DNA from: Sepiola atlantica
Lineage: Eukaryota; Mollusca; Cephalopoda; Sepiida; Sepiolidae
Direction: 5' to 3'
NCBI GenBank assembly: GCA_963556195.1
Contig: CAUVYP010001208.1
Coordinates: 4,898,001-4,962,000, forward strand
Length of the DNA stretch: 64,000 nt
The notes under the pieces are model-generated. The model was given only the letters and a program-made list of their open reading frames with translations, made no database searches and was not told where the DNA came from. A program made the position numbers and the translations under genes. Of this stretch, positions 21,948-34,406 are shown one piece after another (position 1 is the stretch's first letter; each line of letters begins with the position of its first letter).

Positions 21948-22505
21948 TTAGCGCGTTTTAAAGTTGATATCGCTTTTGTTTATAACTTCCACATTTATTC
22001 GAATTGTGCAACGAAACTTTGTAAACAGTCGCGGATAGGCATTTTCTACTGAGGTACCAAGTTTCAGAAGTGCAGCTCTTGTACTGCCGGAGATATGTCG
22101 ATACAAACTGAATACGCAAAACATCAACAAAATTTAGCGCGTTTTAAAGTTTATATCGCTTTTGTTTATAACTTCCACATTTATTCGAATTGTGCAACGA
22201 AACTTTGCAGACAGTCGCGAAGACACATGTTCTACTGAAGTACCAAGTTTCAGAAGTGCAGCTCTTGTACTGCCGGAGATATGTCGATACAAACCGAATA
22301 CGCAAAACATCAACAAAATTTAGCGCGTTTTAAAGTTGATATCGCTTTTGTTTATAACTTCCACATTTATTCCAATTGTGCAACGAAACTTTGCACAGAT
22401 TAGCGGAGTCACATGTTCTACGGAAGTACCAAGTTTCAGAAGTGCAGCTCTTGTACTGCCGGAGATATGTCGATACAAACCGAATACGCAAAACATCAAC
22501 AAAAT
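21948..22505. repeat. 9-mer higher-order unit, partial copy 3 (3 monomers)
   Basis: C A B with the same gtaaacag and gcgaagac markers. The A has gtttatatcg and the B has attccaattg, so TTCGAA is lost. The caaaacttag junction of the other copies is absent, so the unit was cut at or before this junction. Confidence 0.85.
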
Positions 22506-25294
22506 TTAGCGCGTTTTAAAGTTGATATCGCTTTTGTTTATAACTTCCACATTTATTCGAATTGTGCAACGAAACTTTGCACAGATTAGCGGAGTCACAT
22601 TTTCTACTGAAGTACCAAGTTTCAGAAGTGCAGCTCTTGTACTGCCGGAGATATGTCGATACAAACTGAATACGCAAACTATCAACAAAATTTAGTGCGA
22701 TTTAAAGTTGATATCGCTTTTGTTTATAACTTCACCATTCTTTAGAATTGTGCAACGAAACTTTGAAGAGATAAGCGGAGTCACATGCTCTACGGAAGTA
22801 CCAAGTTTCAGAAGTGCAGCTCTTGTACTGCCGGAGATATGTCGATACAAACTGAATACGCAAAACATCGACAAAATTTAGCGCGTTTTAAAGTTTATAT
22901 CGCTTTTGTTTATAACTTCCACATTTATTCGAATTGTGCAACGAAACTTTGCAGACAGTCGCGGAGACACATTTTCTACTGAAGTACCAAGTTTCAGAAG
23001 TGCAGCTCTTGTACTGCCGGAGATATGTCGATACAAACTGAATACGCAAAACATCAACAAAATTTAGCGCGTTTTAAAGTTGATATCGCTTTTGTTTATA
23101 ACTTCCACATTTATTCGAATTGTGCAACGAAACTTTGCAGACAGTCGCGGAGACACATTTTCTACTGAAGTACCAAGTTTCAGAAGTGCAGCTCTTGTAC
23201 TGCCGGAGATATGTCGATACAAACTAAATACGCAAAACATCAACAAAATTTAGCGCGTTTTAAAGTTGATATCGCTTTTGTTTATAACTTCCACATTTAT
23301 TCGAATTGTGCAACGAAACTTTGTAGACAGTCGCGGATAGGCCTTTTCTACTGAAGTACCAAGTTACAGAAGTGCAGCTCTAGTACTGCCGGAGATATGT
23401 CGATACAAACTGAATACGTAAAACATCAACAAAATTTAGCGCGTTTTAAAGTTGATATCGCTTTTGTTTATAACTTCCACATTTATTCGAATTGTGCAAC
23501 GAAACTTTGCAGACAGTCGCGGAGACACATGTTCTACTGAAGTACCAAGTTTCAGAAGTGCAGCTCTTGTACTGCCGGAGATATGTCGATACAAACTGAA
23601 TACGCAAAACATCAACAAAATTTAGCGCGTTTTAAAGTTGATATCGCTTTTGTTTATAACTTCAACATTTATTCGAATTGTGCAACGAAACTTTGCATAG
23701 ATTAGCGGAGTCACATGTTCTACGGAAGTACCAAGTTTCAGAAGTGCAGCTCTTGTACTGCCGGAGATATGTCGATACAAACTGAATACGCAAACTATCA
23801 ACAAAATTTAGTGCGATTTAAAGTTGATATCGCTTTTGTTTATAACTTCACCATTCTTTAGAATTGTGCAAGAAACTTTGCAGAGATAAGCGGAGTCACA
23901 TGCTCTACTGAAGTACCAAGTTTCAGAAGTGCAGCTCTTTTACTGCCGGAGATATGTCGATACAAACTGAATACGCAAAACATCGACAAAATTTAGCGCG
24001 TTTTAAAGTTGATATCGCTTTTGTTTATAACTTCCACATTTATTCGAATTGTGCAACGAAACTTTGCACAGATTAGCGGAGTCACATTTTCTACTGAAGT
24101 ACCAAGTTTCAGAAGTGCAGCTCTTGTACTGCCGGAGATATGTCGATACAAACTGAATACGCAAAACATCAACAAAATTTAGCGCGTTTTAAAGTTGATA
24201 TCGCTTTTGTTTATAACTTCCACATTTATTCGAATTGTGCAACGAAACTTTGCAGACCGTCGCGGAGACACACGTTCTACTGAAGTACCAAGTTTCAGAA
24301 GTGCAGATCTTGTACTGCCGGAGATATGTCGATACAAACTGAATACGCAAAACATCAACAAAATTTAGCGCGTTTTAAAGTTGATATCGCTTTTGTTTAT
24401 AACTTCCACATTTATTCGAATTGTGCAACGAAACTTTGCACAGATTAGCGGAGTCACATTTTCTACTGAAGTACCCAGTTTCAGAAGTGCAGCTCTTGTA
24501 CTGCCGGAGATATGTCGATACAAACTGAATACGCAAAACATCAACAAAATTTAGCGCGTTTTAAAGTTGATATCGCTTTTGTTTATAACTTCCACATTTA
24601 TTCGAATTGTGCAACGAAACTTTGTAGACAGTCGCGAATAGGCATTTTCTACTGAGGTACCAAGTTTCAGAAGTGCAGCTCTTGTACTGCCGGAGATATG
24701 TCGATACAAACTGAATACGCAAAACATCAACAAAATTTAGCGCGTTTTAAAGTTGATATCGCTTTTGTTTATAACTTCCACATTTATTCGAATTGTGCAA
24801 CGAAACTTTGCAGACAGTCGCGGAGACACATGTTCTACTGAAGTACCAAGTTTCAGAAGTGCAGCTCTTGTACTGCCGGAGATATGTCGATACAAACCGA
24901 ATACGCAAAACATCAACAAAATTTAGCGCGTTTTAAAGTTGATATCGCTTTTGTTTATAACTTCCACATTTATTCGAATTGTGCAACGAAACTTTGCACA
25001 GATTAGCGGAGTCACATGTTCTACGGAAGTACCAAGTTTCAGAAGTGCAGCTCTTGTACTGCCGGAGATATGTCGATACAAACTGAATACGCAAAACATC
25101 AACAAAATTTAGCACGTTTTAAAGTTGATATCGCTTTTGTTTATAACTTCCACATTTATTCGAATTGTGCAACGAAACTTTGCAGACAGTCGCGGAGACA
25201 CACGTTCTACTGAAGTACCAAGTTTCAGAAGTGCAGCTCTTGTACTGCCGGAGATATGTCGATACAAACTGAATACGCAAAACATCAACAAAAT
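22506..25294. repeat. Mixed 15-monomer block
   Basis: Order: Bt D At At Cx A By Dx Bt Ac Bt C A B Ac-like. The first six match 15252-16367. By-Dx-Bt-Ac-Bt(acccag)-C matches the 7632-8746 part of the 11-mer. The D at 22692 has ctttgaagag. The Ac at 24179 has gcagatct. The last copy (25109) is intermediate, with gacagtcg but cacacgttc, and starts ttagcacg. Confidence 0.85.
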
Positions 25295-25480
25295 TTAGCG
25301 CGTTTTAAAGTTGATATCGCTTTTGTTTATAACTTCCACATTTATTCGAATTGTGCAACGAAACTTTGTAGACAGTCGCGGATAGGCCTTTTCTACTGAA
25401 GTACCAAGTTACAGAAGTGCAGCTCTTGTACTGCCGGAGATATGTCGATACAAACTGAATACGCAAAACATCAACAAAAT
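25295..25480. repeat. Hybrid monomer Cx/A
   Basis: The head and cassette are Cx (gtagacagtcg, gttacag). The tail is that of an A copy (tgaatacg and the attaag junction). In the parallel region at 17112-17483 these parts lie on two successive monomers. A 186-bp deletion between about monomer positions 118 and 162 explains it. Confidence 0.82.
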
Positions 25481-26782
25481 TAAGCGCGTTTTAAAGTTGA
25501 TATCGCTTTTGTTTATAACTTCCACATTTATTCGAATTGTGCAACGAAACTTTGCACAGATTAGCGGAGTCACATGTTCTACGGAAGTACCAAGTTTCAG
25601 AAGTGCAGCTCTTGTACTGCCGGAGATATGTCGATACAAACTGAATACGCAAACTATCAACAAAATTTAGTGCGATTTAAAGTTGATATCGCTTTTGTTT
25701 ATAACTTCACCATTCTTTAGAATTGTGCAACGAAACTTTGCAGAGATAAGCGGAGTCACATGCTCTACGGAAGTACCAAGTTTCAGAAGTGCAGCTCTTT
25801 TACTGCCGGAGATATGTCGATACAAACTGAATACGCAAAACATCGACAAAATTTAGCGCGTTTTAAAGTTGATATCGCTTTTGTTTATAACTTCCACATT
25901 TATTCGAATTGTGCAACGAAACTTTGCACAGATGAGCGGAGTCACATTTTCTACTGAAGTACCAAGTTTCAGAAGTGCAGCTCTTGTACTGCCGGAGATA
26001 TGTCGATACAAACTGAATACGCAAAACATCAACAAAATTTAGCGCGTTTTAAAGTTGATATCGCTTTTGTTTATAACTTCCACATTTATTCGAATTGTGC
26101 AACGAAACTTTGCAGACAGTCGCGGAGACACATTTTCTACTGAAGTACCAAGTTTCAGAAGTGCAGCCCTTGTACTACCGGAAATATGTCGCTACAAACT
26201 GAATACTCAAAACATCAACAAAATTTAGCGCGTTTTAAAGTTGATATCGCTTTTGTTTATAACTTCCACATTTATTCGAATTGTGCAACGAAACTTTGCA
26301 CAGATTAGCGGAGTCACATTTTCTACTGAAGTACCAAGTTTCAGAAGTGCAGCTCTTGTACTGCCGGAGATATGTCGATACAAACGGAATACGCAAAACA
26401 TCAACAAAATTTAGCGCGTTTTAAAGTTGATATCGCTTTTGTTTATAACTTCCACATTTGTTCGAATTGTGCAACGAAACTTTGCAGACAGTCGCGGAGA
26501 CACATTTTCTACTGAGGTACCAAGTTTCAGAAGTGCAGCCCTTGTACTGCCGGAGATATGTCGATACAAACTGAATACGCAAAACATCAACAAAATTTAG
26601 CGCGTTTTAAAGTTGATATCGCTTTTGTTTATAACTTCCACATTTATTCGAATTGTGCAACGAAACTTTGTAGACAGTCGCGGATAGGCCTTTTCTACTG
26701 AAGTACCAAGTTACAGAAGTGCAGCTCTTGTACTGCCGGAGATATGTCGATACAAACTGAATACGCAAAACATCAACAAAAT
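25295..26782. repeat. 8-monomer block starting with a hybrid monomer
   Basis: Order: Cx/A hybrid, B D Bt At Bt At Cx. The hybrid at 25295-25480 has the Cx cassette with gttacag but the tgaatacg tail and attaag junction of an A copy. The remaining run, with gatgag in Bt, ctaccgg and aatactc in At, aaacggaat in Bt and catttgttcg in At, is the order seen at 29945 onwards. The Cx at 26597 has a tgaatacg tail. Confidence 0.87.
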
Positions 26783-27154
26783 TTAGCGCGTTTTAAAGTT
26801 GATATCGCTTTTGTTTATAACTTCCACATTTATTCGAATTGTGCAACGAAACTTTGCAGACAGTCGCGGAGACACATGTTCTACTGGAGTACCAAGTTTC
26901 AGAAGTGCAGCTCTTGTACTGCCGGAGATATGTCTATACAAACCGAATACGCAAAACATCAACAAAATTTAGCGCGTTTTAAAGTTGATATCGCTTTTGT
27001 TTATAACTTCCACATTTATTCGAATTGTGCAACGAAACTTTGCACAGATTAGCGGAGTTACATGTTCTACGGAAGTACCAAGTTTCAGAAGTGCAGCTCT
27101 TGTACTGCCGGAGATATGTCGATACAAACCGAATACGCAAAACATCAACAAAAT
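26783..27154. repeat. A and B monomers before a 4-mer duplication
   Basis: The A at 26783 has ctggagtacc and atgtctatac. The B at 26969 has gagttacatg. Both end with the aaaccgaat form of the tail. Confidence 0.85.
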
Positions 27155-27898
27155 TTAGCGCGTTTTAAAGTTGATATCGCTTTTGTTTATAACTTCCACA
27201 TTTATTCGAATTGTGCAACGAAACTTTGCACAGATTAGCGGAGTCACATGTTCTACGGAAGTACCAAGTTTCAGAAGTGCAGCTCTTGTACTGCCGGAGA
27301 TATGTCGATACAAACTGAATACGCAAAACATCAACAAAATTTAGCGCGTTTTAAAGTTGATATCGCTTTTGTTTATAACTTCCACATTTATTCGAATTGT
27401 GCAACGAAACTTTGTAGACAGTCGCGGATAGGCCTTTTCTACTGAAGTACCAAGTTACAGAAGTGCAGCTCTTGTACTGCCGGAGATATGTCGATACAAA
27501 CTAAATACGCAAAACATCAATAAAATTTAGCGCGTTTTAAAGTTGATATCGCTTTTGTTTATAACTTCCACATTTATTCGAATTGTGCAACAAAACTTTG
27601 CAGACAGTCGCGGAGACACATGTTCTACTGAAGTACCAAGTTTCAGAAGTGCAGCTCTTGTACTGCCGGAGATATGTCGATACAAACTGAATACGCAAAA
27701 CATCAACAAAATTAAGCGCGTTTTAAAGTTGATATCGCTTTTGTTTATAACTTCCACATTTATTCGAATTGTGCAACGAAACTTTGCACAGATTAGCGGA
27801 GTCACATGTTCTACGGAAGTACCAAGTTTCAGAAGTGCAGCTCTTGTACTGCCGGAGATATGTCGATACAAACCGAATACGCAAAACATCAACAAAAT
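27155..27898. repeat. 4-mer duplication, copy 1 (744 bp)
   Basis: Order: B Cx A B. The A has gtgcaacaaaac, a private change, and the attaag junction before B. Both are repeated 744 bp later, exactly four monomers away. Confidence 0.87.
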
Positions 27899-28642
27899 TT
27901 AGCGCGTTTTAAAGTTGATATCGCTTTTGTTTATAACTTCCACATTTATTCGAATTGTGCAACGAAACTTTGCACAGATTAGCGGAGTCACATGTTCTAC
28001 GGAAGTACCAAGTTTCAGAAGTGCAGCTCTTGTACTGCCGGAGATATGTCGATACAAACTGAATACGCAAAACATCAACAAAATTTAGCGCGTTTTAAAG
28101 TTGATATCGCTTTTGTTTATAACTTCCACATTTATTCGAATTGTGCAACGAAACTTTGCAGACAGTCGCGGAGACACATGTTCTACTGAAGTACCAAGTT
28201 TCAGAAGTGCAGCTCTTGTACTGCCGGAGATATGTCGATACAAACTAAATACGCAAAACATCAATAAAATTTAGCGCGTTTTAAAGTTGATATCGCTTTT
28301 GTTTATAACTTCCACATTTATTCGAATTGTGCAACAAAACTTTGCAGACAGTCGCGGAGACACATGTTCTACTGAAGTACCAAGTTTCAGAAGTGCAGCT
28401 CTTGTACTGCCGGAGATATGTCGATACAAACTGAATACGCAAAACATCAACAAAATTAAGCGCGTTTTAAAGTTGATATCGCTTTTGTTTATAACTTCCA
28501 CATTTATTCGAATTGTGCAACGAAACTTTGCACAGATTAGCGGAGTCACATGTTCTACGGAAGTACCAAGTTTCAGAAGTGCAGCTCATGTACTGCCGGA
28601 GATATGTCGATACAAACTGAATACGCAAACTATCAACAAAAT
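27899..28642. repeat. 4-mer duplication, copy 2 (744 bp)
   Basis: Order: B A/Cx A B. The second monomer (28085) has an A cassette with gtttcag but the taaatacg and caataaaa tail of the Cx copy it aligns to at 27341, so it is a mosaic. The gtgcaacaaaac and attaag markers are kept in the A. The last B has gctcatgtac and an aaactatc tail. Confidence 0.87.
28085..28270. repeat. Mosaic monomer A/Cx
   Basis: The A cassette and gtttcag are followed by the taaatacg and caataaaa tail of Cx. Its counterpart in the neighbouring 4-mer copy (27341) is a full Cx. Either gene conversion of the cassette or a crossover between positions about 118 and 162 fits. Confidence 0.78.
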
Positions 28643-30873
28643 TTAGTGCGATTTAAAGTTGATATCGCTTTTGTTTATAACTTCACCATTCTTTAGAATT
28701 GTGCAACGAAACTTTGCAGAGATAAGCGGAGTCACATGCTCTACGGAAGTACCAAGTTTCAGAAGTGCAGCTCTTTTACTGCCGGAGATATGTCGATACA
28801 AACTTAATACGCAAAACATCGACAAAATTTAGCGCGTTTTAAAGTTGATATCGCTTTTGTTTATAACTTCCACATTTATTCGAATTGTGCAACGAAACTT
28901 TGCAGACAGTCGCGGAGACACATTTTCTACTGAAGTACCAAGTTTCAGAAGTGCAGCCCTTGTACTACCGGAGATATGTCGATACAAACTGAATACTCAA
29001 AACATCAACAAAATTTAGCGCGTTTTAAAGTTGATATCGCTTTTGTTTATAACTTCCACATTTATTCGAATTGTGCAACGAAACTTTGCACAGATTAGCG
29101 GAGTCACATTTTCTACTGAAGTACCAAGTTTCAGAAGTGCAGCTCTTGTACTGCCGGAGATATGTCGATACAAACGGAATACGCAAAACATCAACAAAAT
29201 TTAGCGCGTTTTAAAGTTGATATCGCTTTTGTTTATAACTTCCACATTTGTTCGAATTGTGCAACGAAACTTTGCAGACAGTCGCGGAGACACATTTTCT
29301 ACTGAAGTACCAAGTTTCAGAAGTGCAGCCCTTGTACTGCCGGAGATATGTCGATACAAACTGAATACGCAAAACATCAACAAAATTTAGCGCGTTTTAA
29401 AGTTGATATCGCTTTTGTTTATAACTTCCACATTTATTCGAATTGTGCAACGAAACTTTGCACAGATTAGCGGAGTCACATGTTCTACGGAAGTACCAAG
29501 TTTCAGAAGTGCAGCTCTTGTACTGCCGGAGATATGTCGATACAAACTGAATACGCAAAACATCAACAAAATTTAGCGCGTTTTAAAGTTGATATCGCTT
29601 TTGTTTATAACTTCCACATTTATTCGAATTGTGCAACGAAACTTTGCAGACAGTCGCGGAGACACATGTTCTACTGAAGTACCAAGTTTCAGAAGTGCAG
29701 CTCTTGTACTGCCGGAGATATGTCGATACAAACTGAATACGCAAAACATCAACAAAATTTAGCGCGTTTTAAAGTTGATATCGCTTTTGTTTATAACTTC
29801 CACATTTATTCGAATTGTGCAACGAAACTTTGTAGACAGTCGCGGATAGGCCTTTTCTACTGAAGTACCAAGTTACAGAAGTGCAGCTCTTGTACTGCCG
29901 GAGATATGTCGATACAAACTAAATACGCAAAACATCAATAAAATTTAGCGCGTTTTAAAGTTGATATCGCTTTTGTTTATAACTTCCACATTTATTCGAA
30001 TTGTGCAACGAAACTTTGCAGACAGTCGCGGAGACACATGTTCTACTGAAGTACCAAGTTTCAGAAGTGCAGCTCTTGTACTGCCGGAGATATGTCGATA
30101 CAAACTGAATACGCAAAACATCAACAAAATTAAGCGCGTTTTAAAGTTGATATCGCTTTTGTTTATAACTTCCACATTTATTCGAATTGTGCAACGAAAC
30201 TTTGCACAGATTAGCGGAGTCACATGTTCTACGGAAGTACCAAGTTTCAGAAGTGCAGCTCTTGTACTGCCGGAGATATGTCGATACAAACTGAATACGC
30301 AAACTATCAACAAAATTTAGTGCGATTTAAAGTTGATATCGCTTTTGTTTATAACTTCACCATTCTTTAGAATTGTGCAACGAAACTTTGCAGAGATAAG
30401 CGGAGTCACATGCTCTACGGAAGTACCAAGTTTCAGAAGTGCAGCTCTTTTACTGCCGGAGACATGTCGATACAAACTGAATACGCAAAACATCGACAAA
30501 TTTAGCGCGTTTTAAAGTTGATATCGCTTTTGTTTATAACTTCCACATTTATTCGAATTGTGCAACGAAACTTTGCACAGATGAGCGGAGTCACATTTTC
30601 TACTGAAGTACCAAGTTTCAGAAGTGCAGCTCTTGTACTGCCGGAGATATGTCGATACAAACTGAATACGCAAAACATCAACAAAATTTAGCGCGTTTTA
30701 AAGTTGATATCGCTTTTGTTTATAACTTCCACATTTATTCGAATTGTGCAACGAAACTTTGCAGCCAGTCGCGGAGACACATGCTCTACTGAAGTACCAA
30801 GTTTCAGAAGTGCAGCCCTTGTACTACCGGAGATATGTCGATACAAACTGAATACTCAAAACATCAACAAAAT
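28643..30873. repeat. Mixed 12-monomer block
   Basis: Order: D At Bt At B A Cx A B D Bt At-like. It contains two related runs, D-At-Bt(aaacggaat)-At(tttgttcg) from 28643 and A-B-D-Bt(gatgag)-At from 29945. The first run lacks the Bt(gatgag) found between D and At in the second. The D at 30317 has gacatgtcg and a tail short by one base (cgacaaattt). The last copy (30688) has gcagccagtcg and acatgctctactg with an At-type tail. Confidence 0.86.
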
Positions 30874-32546
30874 TTAGCGCGTTTTAAAGTTGATATCGCT
30901 TTTGTTTATAACTTCTACATTTATTCGAATTGTGCAACGAAACTTTGCACAGATTAGCGGAGTCACATTTTCTACTGAAGTACCAAGTTTCAGAAGTGCA
31001 GCTCTTGTACTGCCGGAGATATGTCGATACAAACGGAATACGCAAAACATCAACAAAATTTAGCGCGTTTTAAAGTTGATATCGCTTTTGTTTATAACTT
31101 CCACATTTGTTCGAATTGTGCAACGAAACTTTGCAGACAGTCGCGGAGACACATTTTCTACTGAAGTACCAAGTTTCAGAAGTGCAGCCCTTGTACTGCC
31201 GGAGATATGTCGATACAAACTGAATACGCAAAACATCAACAAAATTTAGCGCGTTTTAAAGTTGATATCGCTTTTGTTTATAACTTCCACATTTATTCGA
31301 ATTGTGCAAAGAAACTTTGTAGACAGTCGCGGATAGGCCTTTTCTACTGAAGTACCAAGTTACAGAAGTGCAGCTCTTGTACTGCCGGAGATATGTCGAT
31401 ACAAACTAAATACGCAAAACATCAATAAAATTTAGCGCGTTTTAAAGTTGATATCGCTTTTGTTTATAACTTCCACATTTATTCGCATTGTGCAACGAAA
31501 CTTTGCAGACAGTCGCGGAGACACATGTTCTACTGAATTACCAAGTTTCAGAAGTGCAGCTCTTGTACTGCCGGAGATATGTCGATACAAACTGAATACG
31601 CAAAACATCAACAAAATTTAGCGCGTTTTAAAGTTGATATCGCTTTTGTTTATAACTTCCACATTTATTCGAATTGTGCAACGAAACTTTGCACAGATTA
31701 GCGGAGTCACATGTTCTACGGAAGTACCAAGTTTCAGAAGTGCAGCTCTTGTACTGCCGGAGATATGTCGATACAAACTGAATACGCAAACTATCAACAA
31801 AATTTAGTGCGATTTAAAGTTGATATCGCTTTTGTTTATAACTTCACCATTCTTTAGAATTGTGCAACGAAACTTTGCAGAGATAAGCGGAGTCACATGC
31901 TCTACGGAAGTACCAAGTTTCAGAAGTGCAGCTCTTTTACTGCCGGAGATATGTCGATACAAACTGAATACGCAAAATATCGACAAAATTTAGCGCGTTT
32001 TAAAGTTGATATCGCTTTTGTTTATAACTTCCACATTTATTCGAATTGTGCAACGAAACTTTGCACAGATTAGCGGAGTCACATTTTCTACTGAAGTACC
32101 AAGTTTCAGAAGTGCAGCTCTTGTACTGCCGGAGATATGTCGATACAAACTAAATACGCAAAACATCAATAAAATTTAGCGCGTTTTAAAGTTGATATCG
32201 CTTTTGTTTATAACTTCACCATTCTTTAGAATTGTGCAAGAAACTTTGCAGAGATAAGCGGAGTCACATGCTCTACTGAAGTACCAAGTTTCAGAAGTGC
32301 AGCTCTTTTACTGCCGGAGATATGTCGATACAAACTGAATACGCAAAACATCGACAAAATTTAGCGCGTTTTAAAGTTGATATCGCTTTTGTTTATAACT
32401 TCCACATTTATTCGAATTGTGCAACGAAACTTTGCACAGATTAGCGGAGTCACATTTTCTACTGAAGTACCAAGTTTCAGACGTGCAGCTCTTGTACTGC
32501 CGGAGATATGTCGATACAAACTGAATACGCAAAACATCAACAAAAT
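30874..32546. repeat. R higher-order unit, first occurrence (9 monomers)
   Basis: Order: Bt(aaacggaat) At(tttgttcg) Cx Ag B D Bt(caataaaa) Dx Bt(gacgtgc). The same order and sub-markers appear again at 47236, 49466, 58018 and 59877. Here the unit runs directly into the 6-mer domain. Private changes are ttctacattt in the first Bt, caaagaaac in Cx and aaaatatcgac after D. Confidence 0.9.
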
Positions 32547-33662
32547 TTAGCGCGTTTTGAAGTTGATATCGCTTTTGTTTATAACTTCCACATTTATTCG
32601 AATTGTGCAACGAAACTTTGCAGACAGTCGCGGAGACACATGTTCTACTGAAGTACCAAGTTTCAGAAGTGCAGCTCTGGTACTGCCGGAGATATGTCGA
32701 TACAAACTGAATACGCAAAACATCAACAAAATTTAGCGCGTTTTAAAGTTGATATCGCTTTTGTTTATAACTTCCACATTTATTCGAATTGTGCAACGAA
32801 ACTTTGCACAGATTAGCGGAGGCACATTTACTACTGAAGTACCAAGTTTCAGAAGTGCAGCTCTTGTACTGCCGGAGATATGTCGATACAAACTGAATAC
32901 GCAAACTATCAACAAAATTTAGTGCGATTTAAAGTTGATATCGCTTTTGTTTATAACTTCCACATTTATTCGAATTGTGCAACGAAACTTTGCAGACAGT
33001 CGCGGAGACACATGTTCTACTGAAGTACCAAGTTTCAGAAGTGCAGCTCTTGTACTGCCGGAGATATGTCGATACAAACTGAATACGCAAAACATCAACA
33101 AAATTTAGCGCGTTTTAAAGTTGATATCGCTTTTGTTTATAACTTCCACATTCATTCGAATTGTGCAACGAAACTTTGCATAGATTAGCGGAGTCACATG
33201 TTCTACGGAAGTACCAAGTTTCAGAAGTGCAGCTCTTGTACTGCCGGAGATATGTCGATACAAACTGAATACGCAAAACATCAACAAAATTTAGCGCGTT
33301 TTAAAGTTGATATCGCTTTTGTTTATAACTTCCACATTTATTCGAATTGTGCAACGAAACTTTGCAGACCGTCGCGGAGACACACGTTCTACTGAAGTAC
33401 CAAGTTTCAGAAGTGCAGCTCTTGTACTGCCGGAGATATGTCGATACAAACTGAATACGCAAAACATCAACAAAATTTAGCGCGTTTTAAAGTTGATATC
33501 GCTTTTGTTTATAACTTCCACATTTATTCGAATTGTGCAACGAAACTTTGCACAGATTAGCGGAGTCACATTTTCTACTGAAGTACCCAGTTTCAGAAGT
33601 GCAGCTCTTGTACTGCCGGAGATATGTCGATACAAACTGAATACTCAAAACATCAACAAAAT
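32547..33662. repeat. 6-mer higher-order unit, copy 1 (1116 bp)
   Basis: Order: A(ctctggtac) Bv A By(cattcattcg) Ac Bt(acccag, aatactcaaaac tail). The second A begins ttagtgcgattt because Bv ends in aaactatc. The unit is exactly 6 x 186 and founds the 32.5-45.4 kb domain. The first A has cgttttgaag, a private change. Confidence 0.92.
32733..32918. repeat. Reference monomer, class Bv
   Basis: This B-derived cassette reads cggaggcacatttactactg. Twelve copies are seen, starting at 32733, 33849, 34593, 35709, 37196, 38311, 39427, 40914, 42029, 43145, 44446 and 51324. Eleven fall between 32.7 and 44.6 kb, so Bv marks one local amplification domain. The copy at 33849 has gaggagcattt, a private change. 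Confidence 0.92.
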
Positions 33663-34406
33663 TTAGCGCGTTTTAAAGTTGATATCGCTTTTGTTTATAA
33701 CTTCCACATTTATTCGAATTGTGCAACGAAACTTTGCAGACAGTCGCGGAGACACATGTTCTACTGAAGTACCAAGTTTCAGAAGTGCAGCTCTGGTACT
33801 GCCGGAGATATGTCGATACAAACTGAATACGCAAAACATCAACAAAATTTAGCGCGTTTTAAAGTTGATATCGCTTTTGTTTATAACTTCCACATTTATT
33901 CGAATTGTGCAACGAAACTTTGCACAGATTAGCGGAGGAGCATTTACTACTGAAGTACCAAGTTTCAGAAGTGCAGCTCTTGTACTGCCGGAGATATGTC
34001 GATACAAACTGAATACGCAAACTATCAACAAAATTTAGTGCGATTTAAAGTTGATATCGCTTTTGTTTATAACTTCCACATTTATTCGAATTGTGCAACG
34101 AAACTTTGCAGACAGTCGCGGAGACACATGTTCTACTGAAGTACCAAGTTTCAGAAGTGCAGCTCTTGTACTGCCGGAGATATGTCGATACAAACTGAAT
34201 ACGCAAAACATCAACAAAATTTAGCGCGTTTTAAAGTTGATATCGCTTTTGTTTATAACTTCCACATTCATTCGAATTGTGCAACGAAACTTTGCATAGA
34301 TTAGCGGAGTCACATGTTCTACGGAAGTACCAAGTTTCAGAAGTGCAGCTCTTGTACTGCCGGAGATATGTCGATACAAACTGAATACGCAAAACATCAA
34401 CAAAAT
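33663..34406. repeat. 6-mer higher-order unit, truncated copy 2 (4 monomers)
   Basis: A Bv A By, matching the first four positions of the 6-mer. The final Ac and Bt are missing and the next unit starts directly with A(ctctgg). Bv has gaggagcattt. A clean 372-bp loss at a monomer-equivalent junction explains the structure. Confidence 0.9.
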
